Shown here in pieces: positions 1-8,654 of a stretch of DNA of 44,984 nt. The stretch is from contig JAHHTN010000009.1 of NCBI GenBank assembly GCA_020024645.1, forward strand, positions 1 through 44,984, given 5' to 3'. The position numbers and the translations under genes are program-made. The DNA comes from Faecalimonas sp. GTDB taxonomy: Bacteria; Bacillota; Clostridia; Lachnospirales; Lachnospiraceae. A model generated the notes under the pieces. That model did no database searches and was not told the origin of the DNA. It worked only from the letters and a program-made list of their open reading frames with translations. The number at the start of each line of letters is the position of its first letter. The stretch's first letter is position 1.

Positions 1-14
1 GAGGTGTAGTGGTT

Positions 15-653
15 ATGAAGAAAAAAGGTATTGTAGCAGTTTTAATGGTAATGGTAATGTGTGTACTTAGTGCTTGTGGAACGAAATTTGATGCAAAGGG
101 ATATGTAGATGCGTGTTTGGACGTTCAGTTTAAAGGTGAATATGACCAATATATGAAAATGACAAAAGCATCCAAAGAAGAAGCACAGAAATTATACAAA
201 GATGGCGTGGATTCATTTATGAAAGGGTATGAACAATTATCTTTGCCAGAAGAGTTGAATAACAAATTTCGTGAGGCATACAAAAAAATGTTGAAATCTG
301 CCAAGTACACAGTGAAGGAAGCGAAAGAAACAGATAATGGATTTAAAGTATCTGTAACGGTCAAACCAATGAAATGTTTTGAAAATTATGATGCAGATTT
401 AAAAGAAATGCAAGAAAAATTCTTGAAAGATTTCCAGGAAAAATTTGAAAAAGATGGCCAAATTCCTTCAAAAGCAGAAATCGAAAAACAAATGGCAGAA
501 ATTATTTATAAAGATTTAGAAGAACGTATCTCTAATTGTGAATATGGTGGAGAAGAAACATTTGATGTTTCAGTAAAAAAAGAAAATGATAAAACTTATA
601 CAGCAGATGAAGCGGATTTAGGAGAAATTGCACAAGCAGCATTAGGAGTATAA
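15..653 (+). CDS. Putative lipoprotein of unknown function
   Basis: Predicted secreted lipoprotein of 212 residues. The N-terminus has lysines at 2-4, a hydrophobic stretch, and the lipobox L-S-A-C with the lipidated cysteine at residue 21, so it should be anchored outside the membrane. The remainder is hydrophilic, lysine/glutamate-rich and probably helical. I see no catalytic motif. A GTG at 9 is in frame, but the GAGGTG ribosome site at 1-6 is correctly spaced (8 nt) only for the ATG at 15. It resembles the small lipoproteins common in Lachnospiraceae, but I cannot give a function. It reads toward tRNA-Leu and no clear terminator follows it. Confidence 0.8.
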   Translation: MKKKGIVAVLMVMVMCVLSACGTKFDAKGYVDACLDVQFKGEYDQYMKMTKASKEEAQKLYKDGVDSFMKGYEQLSLPEELNNKFREAYKKMLKSAKYTVKEAKETDNGFKVSVTVKPMKCFENYDADLKEMQEKFLKDFQEKFEKDGQIPSKAEIEKQMAEIIYKDLEERISNCEYGGEETFDVSVKKENDKTYTADEADLGEIAQAALGV

Positions 654-693
654 ATTTAAAAACACAAAAAATGCAAAAAAAATTAAAAAACAC

Positions 694-722
694 TTGCAAT
701 TAAATTAATTACATGATATTAT
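694..722 (+). promoter_or_regulatory. Probable promoter of tRNA-Leu
   Basis: TTGCAA at 694-699 and TATTAT at 717-722 are 17 nt apart. A perfect TATAAT overlaps at 720-725 but would give a 20-nt spacer. The elements lie about 30 nt before the mature tRNA 5' end. The rest of the 654-751 gap is A/T-rich with no reading frame. Confidence 0.55.
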
Positions 723-751
723 AATACTCGGCTTGAGAAAGTCGGGTATAT

Positions 752-835
752 GCCGATGTGGCGGAATTGGCAGACGCATCAGACTCAAAATCTGACGTAG
801 GTGACTATGTACCGGTTCGAGTCCGGTCATCGGCA
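752..835 (+). tRNA. tRNA-Leu (anticodon CAA)
   Basis: Class II tRNA of 84 nt. The acceptor arms GCCGATG (752-758) and CATCGGC (828-834) pair perfectly, followed by discriminator A835. The anticodon stem TCAGA/TCTGA encloses the loop CTCAAAA, giving anticodon CAA, which reads the Leu codon UUG. A long variable arm precedes the T arm CCGG-TTCGAGT-CCGG. The 3' CCA is not encoded and must be added by nucleotidyltransferase. It is a single tRNA, not part of a cluster. Confidence 0.97.
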
Positions 836-843
836 GTAGAATG

Positions 844-877
844 AAAAGCGATAGTATCTTTGATACTGTCGCTTTTT
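844..877 (+). terminator. Intrinsic terminator of tRNA-Leu
   Basis: The 11-bp stem GCGATAGTATC (848-858) / GATACTGTCGC (862-872), with one G-U pair and a 3-nt loop, is flanked by AAAA and TTTTT. The 3' arm overlaps the -35 box of the likely polA promoter. Confidence 0.9.
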
Positions 878-888
878 CTAAATATAAT
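860..888 (+). promoter_or_regulatory. Probable polA promoter embedded in the tRNA terminator
   Basis: TTGATA at 860-865, 17-nt spacer, TATAAT at 883-888. The -35 box consists of the loop and 3' arm of the tRNA-Leu terminator hairpin. The start codon of polA is 40 nt downstream. Confidence 0.6.
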
Positions 889-927
889 ATATAATATGTA
901 GCAGGAAAATATAAATGGAGAAATAAT

Positions 928-3543
928 ATGAGTAAAAAAATTGTATTAATAGATGGGCATAGCATTTTAAATAGAGCGTTTTATGGAGTACCGGATTTGA
1001 CAAATTCAGAAGGACTTCATACGAATGCGATTTATGGGTTCTTGAATATTTTATTTAAAATATTAGAAGAAGAGAAACCAGAATATTTAACTGTTGCATT
1101 TGATGTACATGCACCTACATTTAGACATAAAATGTATAAGGAATATAAAGGAACAAGGAAGCCTATGGCAGAGGAATTACGTCAGCAAGTGCCAGTAATA
1201 AAAGAAGTTCTTCGTGCAATGGGGGTTAAACTAATTGAGCAGGAAGGGTACGAAGCAGATGATTTGTTGGGGACAATTTCTGTATTAGCAGAAAAAACAG
1301 GAATGGAAGTTTCTATCATTTCGGGCGATAGAGATTTATTGCAATTGGCAACAGATAAAGTGAAAATTCGTATTCCCAAGACAAAGAAGGGAAAGACGGA
1401 GATAGAGAATTATTATGCGAAAGATGTTTTTGAAAAATACTCTGTTACCCCAAAGGAGTTTATTGATTTAAAAGCATTAATGGGAGATTCTTCCGATAAT
1501 ATTCCAGGTGTAGAAAGTATTGGAGAAAAAACAGCAATAAAGATTATTGCGCAGTTTCATTCTATTGAAGAGGCATATAAACATTTGGATAAAGTGAAAC
1601 CGCCAAGAGCAAGTAAAGCTTTGGGCGAACAATATGATATAGCCCAGATGTGCAAAGAACTGGTTACTATTAATGTAAATGTTCCTATAATTTATGATTT
1701 TAAAGAAGCTGAACTGGTTAACTTATATACAGAAGAAGCGTACGTTTATTTTCAAAAATTAGAATTTAAAAATTTGCTATCACGATTTAATGTATCTTCT
1801 ATAGAAAGCAATTTAGAAGATTCTTTTAAGATTATTTATACAAAAGAGGAAGCAGATGAAATATTTGCAAAGGCTTCAACACAAGAAGTTGTTGGGATTG
1901 TTTTTGGGAAAAATACAGAAAATACTCTTCCGCTTTTTACATCTGCTGCAGAAATTAATCATATAGGAATAGCGTTCGGTGACGAAGATATATATTCGAT
2001 TTATACTGGAAATGAATTATCGTTTTCATATTTACAGGAAAAACTGACAGAACTTACATCCATGGTAAAAACGATTTCCATTTGTCAGATCAAAGAATCA
2101 CTGAAATGGATTACTTTTACAAATGAAAGAGTTGCATTTGACCCAATTATTGCCTCTTACCTACTAAATCCATTAAAGAGTGACTATGCATTTGAAGACG
2201 TGGCAAGGGAACAGCTGAATATTTATGTTGATGAGAAATTAGAAGAAAAAAAGAAAAGCTGTTATGTGGCGTATACGGCATATAAATCTGTTTTTTCACT
2301 ATGTGAACATTTGAAAGAGAAAAAAATGTTTCATTTATTTACTGATATTGAAATGCCGTTGGTGTTTACACTTTTTGATATGGAACAATCGGGAGTAAAA
2401 GTAAAAGCAGAAGAGTTGAAAATTTACGGTCAACAACTAGGTGGAAAGATTGGCGAATTGGAAGAAGATATATATAAAATTGCCGGAGAAACATTTAATA
2501 TTAATTCTCCAAAGCAATTAGGTGTAGTACTATTTGAACATCTAGAACTTCCTAATGGTAAGAGAACAAAGACAGGATATTCAACAGCAGCAGACGTTTT
2601 AGAAAAACTTGCACCTGATTATCCGATTGTATCTAAAATACTAGAATATCGTCAATTGGCTAAACTAAAATCAACTTATGCAGATGGATTAGCGAATTAC
2701 ATTCAAGAAGATGGGCGAATTCATGGGAAATTCAATCAGACAGTTACAGCAACTGGAAGAATAAGCAGTACAGAACCTAATCTCCAAAATATTCCTGTTA
2801 GAATGGAACTTGGACGGTTGATTCGTAAAGTATTTGTTCCAGAAGAGGATTATGTATTTGTCGATGCAGATTATTCTCAAATTGAACTTCGTATTTTAGC
2901 ACATTGCTCAGAGGATGAATCTCTTATTAACGCTTACAAAGAGTCGAGAGATATCCATCGCATAACGGCATCGCAAGTATTTCATATTCCGTTTGATGAA
3001 GTGACTGATTTGGAAAGAAGAAATGCTAAAGCAGTTAATTTCGGTATTGTATATGGAATTAGTTCTTTTGGGTTGAGTCAAGATTTGAGTATAACAAGAA
3101 AAGAAGCGGCAGAATATATCGATAATTATTTCAAAACTTATCCTGGAATTAAAACATTTTTAGATGATGCAGTAGAGCATGCAAAACAAGAAGGGTATGT
3201 CGTTACTTTATTTGGGAGAAGAAGACCTGTTCCTGAATTGCAATCAAGCAATTTTATGCAAAGATCTTTTGGAGAGAGGGTTGCGATGAATGCTCCAATT
3301 CAAGGGTCAGCAGCAGATATTATGAAAATGGCTATGATAAAAGTAAATCGTGAGTTGAAAAAAAATCAACTGAAATCAAAACTTGTTTTACAGGTGCATG
3401 ATGAGCTTTTGATCGAGGCACATAAAGACGAAGTAGAGCAAGTAAAAGAAATATTGAAAACGGAGATGGAACAGGCTGTTTGTTTACGTGTACCATTAGA
3501 CATTGATATGCATACGGGAAATAGCTGGTATGAGGCAAAATAG
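928..3543 (+). CDS. polA: DNA polymerase I
   Basis: Repair and Okazaki-fragment polymerase of 871 residues. The N-terminal 5'-3' exonuclease/flap domain (about 1-290) begins with the IDGHS motif and carries acidic clusters such as EADD and SGDRD. The middle domain (about 300-480) lacks the DxE exonuclease motif, so proofreading is probably absent, as in the Bacillus enzyme. The polymerase domain has motif A (DADYSQIELR, near 645), motif B/O-helix (RRNAKAVNFGIVYG, near 696, with the Phe found in Taq and E. coli) and motif C (VHDE, near 824). GGAG at 917-920 supports the ATG at 928. The stop abuts the coaE start, so the two are co-transcribed. Confidence 0.98.
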   Translation: MSKKIVLIDGHSILNRAFYGVPDLTNSEGLHTNAIYGFLNILFKILEEEKPEYLTVAFDVHAPTFRHKMYKEYKGTRKPMAEELRQQVPVIKEVLRAMGVKLIEQEGYEADDLLGTISVLAEKTGMEVSIISGDRDLLQLATDKVKIRIPKTKKGKTEIENYYAKDVFEKYSVTPKEFIDLKALMGDSSDNIPGVESIGEKTAIKIIAQFHSIEEAYKHLDKVKPPRASKALGEQYDIAQMCKELVTINVNVPIIYDFKEAELVNLYTEEAYVYFQKLEFKNLLSRFNVSSIESNLEDSFKIIYTKEEADEIFAKASTQEVVGIVFGKNTENTLPLFTSAAEINHIGIAFGDEDIYSIYTGNELSFSYLQEKLTELTSMVKTISICQIKESLKWITFTNERVAFDPIIASYLLNPLKSDYAFEDVAREQLNIYVDEKLEEKKKSCYVAYTAYKSVFSLCEHLKEKKMFHLFTDIEMPLVFTLFDMEQSGVKVKAEELKIYGQQLGGKIGELEEDIYKIAGETFNINSPKQLGVVLFEHLELPNGKRTKTGYSTAADVLEKLAPDYPIVSKILEYRQLAKLKSTYADGLANYIQEDGRIHGKFNQTVTATGRISSTEPNLQNIPVRMELGRLIRKVFVPEEDYVFVDADYSQIELRILAHCSEDESLINAYKESRDIHRITASQVFHIPFDEVTDLERRNAKAVNFGIVYGISSFGLSQDLSITRKEAAEYIDNYFKTYPGIKTFLDDAVEHAKQEGYVVTLFGRRRPVPELQSSNFMQRSFGERVAMNAPIQGSAADIMKMAMIKVNRELKKNQLKSKLVLQVHDELLIEAHKDEVEQVKEILKTEMEQAVCLRVPLDIDMHTGNSWYEAK

Positions 3544-4134
3544 ATGAAAATAATTGGGATTACAGGCGGAATCGGTGCAGGAAAAAGTTGTGTTTTGACC
3601 TTGATGCAAGAACGATATGGAGCTGTTGTTTGTCAGACGGACATTGTAGCGCATCGGTTGCAAGAGAAAGATGAAGAGTGTTATCAAAAGATTGTTAAGA
3701 GGTTTGGCAAAACAATTTTGACAATGGATGGAGAAATTGATAGGAAAATACTAGGAAAGATTGTATTTGATGATGTAGAAAAACTAAAAAAATTAAATGA
3801 AATTGTACATCCAGCAGTCAAGACTCAAGTAAAGAAAGAAATTGATGAAGCGAATAAAAAAGACTGCAAAATTTTTTTGATTGAGTCTGCTCTTTTACTA
3901 GAAGATCATTATGAAGAAATTTGTGATGAATTATGGTATATTTACGCAGATGAAAAAGTTCGGAGAGAACGGTTAAAAATATTTCGCCTTATGAATGATG
4001 AAAAAATCAATTTGATTATGAAAGCACAGGCGACAGAAGAGGTGTTTAGAAAGCATTGTCATAAAATAATTGATAATAGTGGGACGATAGAAAATACAAG
4101 GAAGCAAGTAGAACGAGCAATCAACGGGAGATAA
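3544..4134 (+). CDS. coaE: Dephospho-CoA kinase
   Basis: Last step of coenzyme A synthesis: phosphorylates the 3'-hydroxyl of dephospho-CoA using ATP, in the cytoplasm. The protein has 196 residues, normal for the family. The P-loop GGIGAGKS is at residues 8-15, followed by the family pattern D-x-x-A-H (DIVAHRL), then VHP and a lid-region LLLE segment. The ATG directly follows the polA stop with no gap, so translation is probably coupled. The polA-coaE order is common in Clostridia. Confidence 0.96.
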   Translation: MKIIGITGGIGAGKSCVLTLMQERYGAVVCQTDIVAHRLQEKDEECYQKIVKRFGKTILTMDGEIDRKILGKIVFDDVEKLKKLNEIVHPAVKTQVKKEIDEANKKDCKIFLIESALLLEDHYEEICDELWYIYADEKVRRERLKIFRLMNDEKINLIMKAQATEEVFRKHCHKIIDNSGTIENTRKQVERAINGR

Positions 4135-4138
4135 AAAA

Positions 4139-4939
4139 ATGAAATTGTGTAGTATTGCTAGTGGGAGTAGTGGAAATTGTATATATGTGGGAAGCAAGCA
4201 TACGAATATACTTATTGATGCTGGAATAAGCAAAAAAAAGATAGAAGAAGGTTTGGAAGAAATAGGAATTTCTGGAGAAAATTTAGATGGTATTTTGGTT
4301 ACTCATGAACATTCAGATCATATTCAAGGATTGGGAGTGTTTAGTAGAAAATATAAAATACCCATTTATGCCACAAGGGGAACAATAGCAGGTATAAAAA
4401 ACTATAAGAGTTTAGGAAAAATGCCAATTGGTTTATTTCATGAGATACAATCAGATAAAGTCTTTACTTTAGGAGAGTTAATAGTAAAGCCTTTTGCTAT
4501 TTCGCATGATGCCATAGAACCAACAGGTTATCGAATTGAGAAAGACAAAAAATCTATTGCTATAGCAACGGATTTGGGAATTTATGATAAATATATTGTG
4601 GAAAGTTTAAAGGGCGTGAATGCTCTTGTTTTGGAGGCAAACCACGATGTTCATATGGTTGAAGTAGGACCTTACCCATATTGCCTAAAAAGAAGGGTTT
4701 TAGGTGAACAAGGGCATTTGTCAAATGAATTGTCAGGAAGACTTCTTTGTGATATACTACATGATGATTTGCAATGTGTTATGCTTGGACATTTAAGCAA
4801 GGAGAATAATTACGAAGGTCTTGCTTATGAAACAGTAAAATTGGAAGTAACACTTGGAAATAATAAGTATAACGGCGATGATGTGCATATCATAGTGGCA
4901 AAAAGAGATAGAGTATCAGAAGTAATAACAGTAGAATAA
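4139..4939 (+). CDS. walJ: WalJ/YycJ-type metallo-beta-lactamase-fold hydrolase
   Basis: Metallo-beta-lactamase-fold protein of 266 residues. The metal-binding motif THEHSDH is at residues 55-61, and the later ligands fit H-D near residue 120 and D-x-G near 145. The N-terminus CSIASGSSGN is typical of the YycJ/VicX/WalJ family, thought to be a dinuclear-metal nuclease linked to DNA repair and cell-wall/division control in Bacillota. Here it is not beside walRK but follows polA-coaE at a 4-nt gap, consistent with a DNA-maintenance role. Family assignment is firm; the exact substrate is inferred. Confidence 0.88.
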   Translation: MKLCSIASGSSGNCIYVGSKHTNILIDAGISKKKIEEGLEEIGISGENLDGILVTHEHSDHIQGLGVFSRKYKIPIYATRGTIAGIKNYKSLGKMPIGLFHEIQSDKVFTLGELIVKPFAISHDAIEPTGYRIEKDKKSIAIATDLGIYDKYIVESLKGVNALVLEANHDVHMVEVGPYPYCLKRRVLGEQGHLSNELSGRLLCDILHDDLQCVMLGHLSKENNYEGLAYETVKLEVTLGNNKYNGDDVHIIVAKRDRVSEVITVE

Positions 4940-4958
4940 ATAGAACGGAGAAAAGAAT

Positions 4959-5813
4959 ATGGGAAAAACAGCGATTGTAACAGACAGTAACAGTGGAATT
5001 ACGCAAGAATATGCAAAAAAGCTGGGAATTTATGTGTTACCAATGCCTTTTTACATAAATGAAAAATTATATTTTGAAGATATTACATTAACACAAGAAG
5101 AGTTTTATGATAAATTGAAAAATGATGCAGATATTTCTACTTCGCAACCTTCACCGGCAGATGTTTTGGATTTGTGGGACAAGTTATTAGAAGAATATAA
5201 AGAAATTGTTTATATTCCAATGTCAAGTGGATTAAGTAGTTCGTGTGAGACTGCAATTGTACTTGCAAGAGATTATAATGATAGAGTGCAAGTAATTGAT
5301 AATCAACGTATTTCTGTTACTCAATCTAAGTCTGTGGAAGACGCAATAAAATTAGCTGAACAGGGAAGAAGTGCAAAAGAGATTAAAGAAATACTTGAAA
5401 AAGAAAAAAAGGAATCAAGTATTTATATAACAGTAGATACATTGAAATATTTAAAAAAAGGTGGAAGAATTACACCAGCTGCAATGGCGATTGGAACTGT
5501 GTTAAATTTAAAACCTGTATTACAAATTCAGGGTGGAAAATTGGATGCCTTTGCGAAAGTGAGAGGTTGGAAACAAGCGAAAAAGACAATGCTTGAGGCT
5601 ATTGAAAAAGATTGTAAGGAAAGATTTGAAGGAGAAGAAGTGTATATTCAGGGTGCATATACTTCTTCAAAAGAAGAAGCGAAACAATGGAAAAAAGAAA
5701 TTGAAAGTAGATTTCCGAATGCTGATGTGGAGATGAAACCACTTTCTTTAAGTGTAGCATGTCATATAGGACCAGGGGCATTGGCAGTAACTTGCACAAA
5801 GAAAATGAGATAA
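4959..5813 (+). CDS. DegV family fatty-acid-binding protein
   Basis: DegV/FakB-type protein of 284 residues. It begins with the TDSNSGIT segment, then the TSQPSPAD motif near residue 65, the serine-rich SSGLSSS loop, and the late motif T-V-D-T-L-x-Y-L-x-K-G-G-R-I. Family members bind a fatty acid in a deep pocket, and some (FakB) present it to the kinase FakA. No fakA homologue is in the window, so a fatty-acid kinase partner is not shown here. GGAG lies 10-15 nt before the ATG. It is probably the last gene of the polA transcript. Confidence 0.93.
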   Translation: MGKTAIVTDSNSGITQEYAKKLGIYVLPMPFYINEKLYFEDITLTQEEFYDKLKNDADISTSQPSPADVLDLWDKLLEEYKEIVYIPMSSGLSSSCETAIVLARDYNDRVQVIDNQRISVTQSKSVEDAIKLAEQGRSAKEIKEILEKEKKESSIYITVDTLKYLKKGGRITPAAMAIGTVLNLKPVLQIQGGKLDAFAKVRGWKQAKKTMLEAIEKDCKERFEGEEVYIQGAYTSSKEEAKQWKKEIESRFPNADVEMKPLSLSVACHIGPGALAVTCTKKMR

Positions 5814-5820
5814 TTAAACT

Positions 5821-5868
5821 GTAAGAAGGAGATTATACGTTATTAATAACGTATAATCTCCTTCTTAC
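5821..5868. repeat. Perfect 48-nt palindrome between convergent degV and tmcAL
   Basis: The arms 5821-5844 and 5845-5868 are exact reverse complements with no spacer (centre TTAA). The left arm begins GTAAGAAGGAG and the right arm ends CTCCTTCTTAC. It includes the tmcAL stop and its last seven codons. It could end transcription from both sides, but neither strand has the usual T-run after the stem. Confidence 0.9.
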
Positions 5869-7060
5869 GTTCGTTAATAAAAGGAACTTGGAATTTATCT
5901 GCAATGGCAGATTCGTATAAATCGGAAGCAAAAACATCGCATTGTAAAGACAAATTTTCTTTTAAATCTGTAGAAGAAAGTTTAGTAATAAGAGGAATAC
6001 TACTTTTCTGCTTTAAAATAGATAGTATTGAAGAACTATCCTGTCGAAAACCTAAAATGCGTGCATAAGTAGGAGTGATTTCATTTGTTTTTTTTATTTG
6101 AAGCAAGATATGAAGCAAAGCACGACTTACGCGTGTATATGTTAAATCTTTGGTTTTTATTTTTTCGCAAAATTGTTCGAAAGATAAAAAATAATTTCTA
6201 TTTTTATATATGCGGTTTGCTAGAGTTTCGTTTATGTCCATATAAGAAAGAAGAGTTTCTTTTGTTTCTGTCAAAAGTCTATATTTTAATAATAAAGAAA
6301 AATCATTCGTATAAATTGGATATTTCTCTTGGAAAGTGCTCTTGAGAAGCGGAATAGCGTTGGGAGGCATCTGCTTTTTTAATGTATCTTCTATAAGAGA
6401 AAAATCTATTATCGTCTTGGGAAAAATGTTTCTTATAGCGGTGGCCGAACTATATAATGTTTTCAAATTTGTATCATGGTAATGAGAATTTTTGCGTTGA
6501 ATAGCTATAGGAGTGATGGTACTGTTCAAACGGTATAGTGTTTTTATATATTCAATACCTAAAATATTATTTGGCGATTTCAAAATAGAAAATAGTGTAC
6601 TATCTTCGGCGATTTCGTTAAATGCTTTTTGACGCGCAAGAGGAAAACAATTACCAGATTTTAAATGTTTTTGTAAAGCGGTTTTATATTCCACCGACTC
6701 ATTACTAAGAATATGTGCAATTTGTTTTAAAGCAATAATATCTCCTGATTCTGAGCCAAAACAAATATAGTCAACACAATTTAAGGAATTTAAAATAGAT
6801 ACTGCACCCATTGCAAAAAGTTCTGCGCTTCCTGTTGCGTATAAAATGGGAAGTTCAATAACAACGGCAGCTCCGGAGTCTAAAGCAATTTTTGCTCTTA
6901 AATGTTTTGGAAGAATTGCAGGAGCACCTCGTTGTACAAAATCTCCACTCATTATAACAATAGCATAATCAGCACCGGTTTGCCTTAATGCCTCATCGAG
7001 ATGATATTTGTGTCCATTATGAAATGGATTATATTCTGTAATTAAACCTACGATTTTCAT
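5843..7060 (-). CDS. tmcAL: tRNA(Met) cytidine acetate ligase (TmcAL, formerly YlbM)
   Basis: Nucleotidyltransferase-fold enzyme of 405 residues. In Bacillus it forms N4-acetylcytidine at the wobble base of elongator tRNA-Met from acetate and ATP. The N-terminus GLITEYNPFHNGHKYHL carries the HxGH-like nucleotide-binding motif (HNGH, 14-17). The next segment, MSGDFVQRGAPA, is also diagnostic. The rest matches the expected family length. AGGAGG lies 8-9 nt before the ATG. The last seven codons form one arm of a 48-nt perfect palindrome. It is transcribed alone and divergently from mgtE. Confidence 0.93.
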   Translation of the reverse strand: MKIVGLITEYNPFHNGHKYHLDEALRQTGADYAIVIMSGDFVQRGAPAILPKHLRAKIALDSGAAVVIELPILYATGSAELFAMGAVSILNSLNCVDYICFGSESGDIIALKQIAHILSNESVEYKTALQKHLKSGNCFPLARQKAFNEIAEDSTLFSILKSPNNILGIEYIKTLYRLNSTITPIAIQRKNSHYHDTNLKTLYSSATAIRNIFPKTIIDFSLIEDTLKKQMPPNAIPLLKSTFQEKYPIYTNDFSLLLKYRLLTETKETLLSYMDINETLANRIYKNRNYFLSFEQFCEKIKTKDLTYTRVSRALLHILLQIKKTNEITPTYARILGFRQDSSSILSILKQKSSIPLITKLSSTDLKENLSLQCDVFASDLYESAIADKFQVPFINERKKEIIRY

Positions 7061-7089
7061 AAATATTCCTCCTATTTTTCATAAAATGT

Positions 7090-7118
7090 ATTATACAGTA
7101 AAGATGCACGGAGTGCAA
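7090..7118 (-). promoter_or_regulatory. Promoter of tmcAL
   Basis: Read on the minus strand: TTGCAC (7118-7113), 17-nt spacer, TATAAT (7095-7090), 30 nt before the start codon. The -35 box forms one half of the inverted repeat TGCAC-GGA-GTGCA (7105-7117). Confidence 0.7.
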
Positions 7119-7127
7119 AAGCAATTA

Positions 7128-7157
7128 TTGACAAAAAATAGTGTTACAGTATAGAAT
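7128..7157 (+). promoter_or_regulatory. Promoter of mgtE
   Basis: TTGACA at 7128-7133 followed by TATAGA at 7150-7155 (16-nt spacer) or TAGAAT at 7152-7157 (18-nt spacer). The resulting leader would be only about 60 nt. Confidence 0.65.
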
Positions 7158-7222
7158 TAAAATGATTAGTTGTGTGTCATAATATATGTAACGTTTGCTT
7201 TGAGAGGGAAAGGAGGACGCAT

Positions 7223-8554
7223 ATGACGGAAGAACAGATGCAAGAATTGTTAGAAGAACGAAGGTATAAAGAACTTAAAGTAGAATTAGAGAATTTATAT
7301 CCCGTCGATATTGCACAAATCCTTGAATCGTTTAGTGAAAAACAAAGAATTATTGTATTTCGTCTTTTGACAAAAGAAGAGGCAGCTGAAACATTTACAT
7401 ACATGAGTAGTGAAATGCAAGAAGATTTGGTAAATGGACTAACGGACGCAGAAATTGAAGAATTTATGGAAGAAATGTATCTTGATGATATGGTTGATGT
7501 TTTGGAAGAAATGCCTGCGAATGTTGTAGATAGATTACTTATGGCTACAGATGAAGAAACAAGAAAGCAGATTAATATACTTCTTCAATATCCAGAAGAT
7601 AGTGCGGGAAGTATTATGAATGTGGAGTATATCGCTCTTAGAAAAGAAATGACAGTTGCTGATGCCATTTTAAAAATTCGCCAAGTTGGAATTAATAAAG
7701 AAACTATTTATACTTGTTATGTTACAGAAAAAAGAAAATTAATAGGAGTTGTGGATGTAAAAGATTTGTTGACGACTGGGGAAAATCGTTTGATAGAAGA
7801 AATTATGGAAACAAATATGCTTTTCGTTAACACACATGATGATCAAGAAGAAGTTGTTTCTATGATTAATAAATATGGGCTGATTGCAATTCCGGTTGTG
7901 GATTATGAAATGTGCATGGTTGGCATTGTAACAGTAGATGATGCTATGTCTGTATTGCAAGAAGAAACCACCGAAGATATGAGTATGATGGCAGGTATTG
8001 CACCAAATGAAGAGCCTTATTTCGAAACATCGGTATGGCAACATGCAAAGAATCGTTTTCCGTGGCTTTTGTTTTTGATGTTATCTGCAACAGTTACAGG
8101 ATTGATTCTAGGACACTTTGAAGGTGCCCTTGCGGTAATGCCAGTTTTAAATACGTTTGTTCCAATGTTGACAGGAACAGGTGGAAATTGCGGTTCTCAG
8201 AGTTCAACTTTAATTATTCGTGGACTTGCTGTAGATGAAATTGAATTTAAAGATATTTTTAAGGTTGTTTTTAAGGAAATAAGGATTGCTTGTATTGTCG
8301 GATTTTTATTAGCGATAGTTAATGGGGTTCGTATTATTTTAATGTATCAAAATCCATTACTTGCTTTTGCAGTCGGAATCACGCTAATGTGTACGGTTCT
8401 CCTTGCAAAGACAATTGGATGCATGCTTCCGCTTGTGGCAAAAAAATGTGGATTAGATCCTGCGATTATGGCAGCCCCACTGATTACTACTTTGGTAGAT
8501 ACAGGAACAATTTTAGTATATTTTACAATTGTAACGAAAATTTTTGGAATTTAA
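7223..8554 (+). CDS. mgtE: Magnesium transporter MgtE
   Basis: Mg2+ channel of 443 residues. The cytoplasmic N domain (about 1-125) contains the helical repeats with LLEEMPANVVDRLL-like sequence. Two CBS domains follow (about 130-255), which in the family sense intracellular Mg2+ and close the pore. The membrane domain begins near residue 277 (RFPWLLFLML) with five predicted helices. It includes the conserved GTGGNCGSQSS segment and the P-A-I-M-A-A-P motif near the end. The frame stays open upstream to 7172, but AAAGGAGG at 7210-7217 sets the ATG at 7223. Single-gene transcript with its own promoter. Confidence 0.96.
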   Translation: MTEEQMQELLEERRYKELKVELENLYPVDIAQILESFSEKQRIIVFRLLTKEEAAETFTYMSSEMQEDLVNGLTDAEIEEFMEEMYLDDMVDVLEEMPANVVDRLLMATDEETRKQINILLQYPEDSAGSIMNVEYIALRKEMTVADAILKIRQVGINKETIYTCYVTEKRKLIGVVDVKDLLTTGENRLIEEIMETNMLFVNTHDDQEEVVSMINKYGLIAIPVVDYEMCMVGIVTVDDAMSVLQEETTEDMSMMAGIAPNEEPYFETSVWQHAKNRFPWLLFLMLSATVTGLILGHFEGALAVMPVLNTFVPMLTGTGGNCGSQSSTLIIRGLAVDEIEFKDIFKVVFKEIRIACIVGFLLAIVNGVRIILMYQNPLLAFAVGITLMCTVLLAKTIGCMLPLVAKKCGLDPAIMAAPLITTLVDTGTILVYFTIVTKIFGI

Positions 8555-8588
8555 TTTACATTGTACTTGAAAATAGACATTATACACC

Positions 8589-8617
8589 TTGTATACAAAA
8601 AACGTTTGCGCTATAAT
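8589..8617 (+). promoter_or_regulatory. pta-ackA promoter with a GntR-type half of a shared operator
   Basis: TTGTAT at 8589-8594, 17-nt spacer, TATAAT at 8612-8617. The -35 box lies inside the 10-bp palindrome TTGTATACAA (8589-8598), identical to the centre of the large palindrome at the gntR promoter (18852-18861). Binding there would block RNA polymerase. Confidence 0.65.
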
Positions 8618-8654
8618 AAAGATATATGAGAACAAATGAAAGGGGCTTTAAATC

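Noticed and set aside
7158..7222. Mg2+-sensing riboswitch ahead of mgtE
   Set aside because: The likely promoter leaves a leader of only about 60 nt, too short for an M-box, and no such fold is seen.
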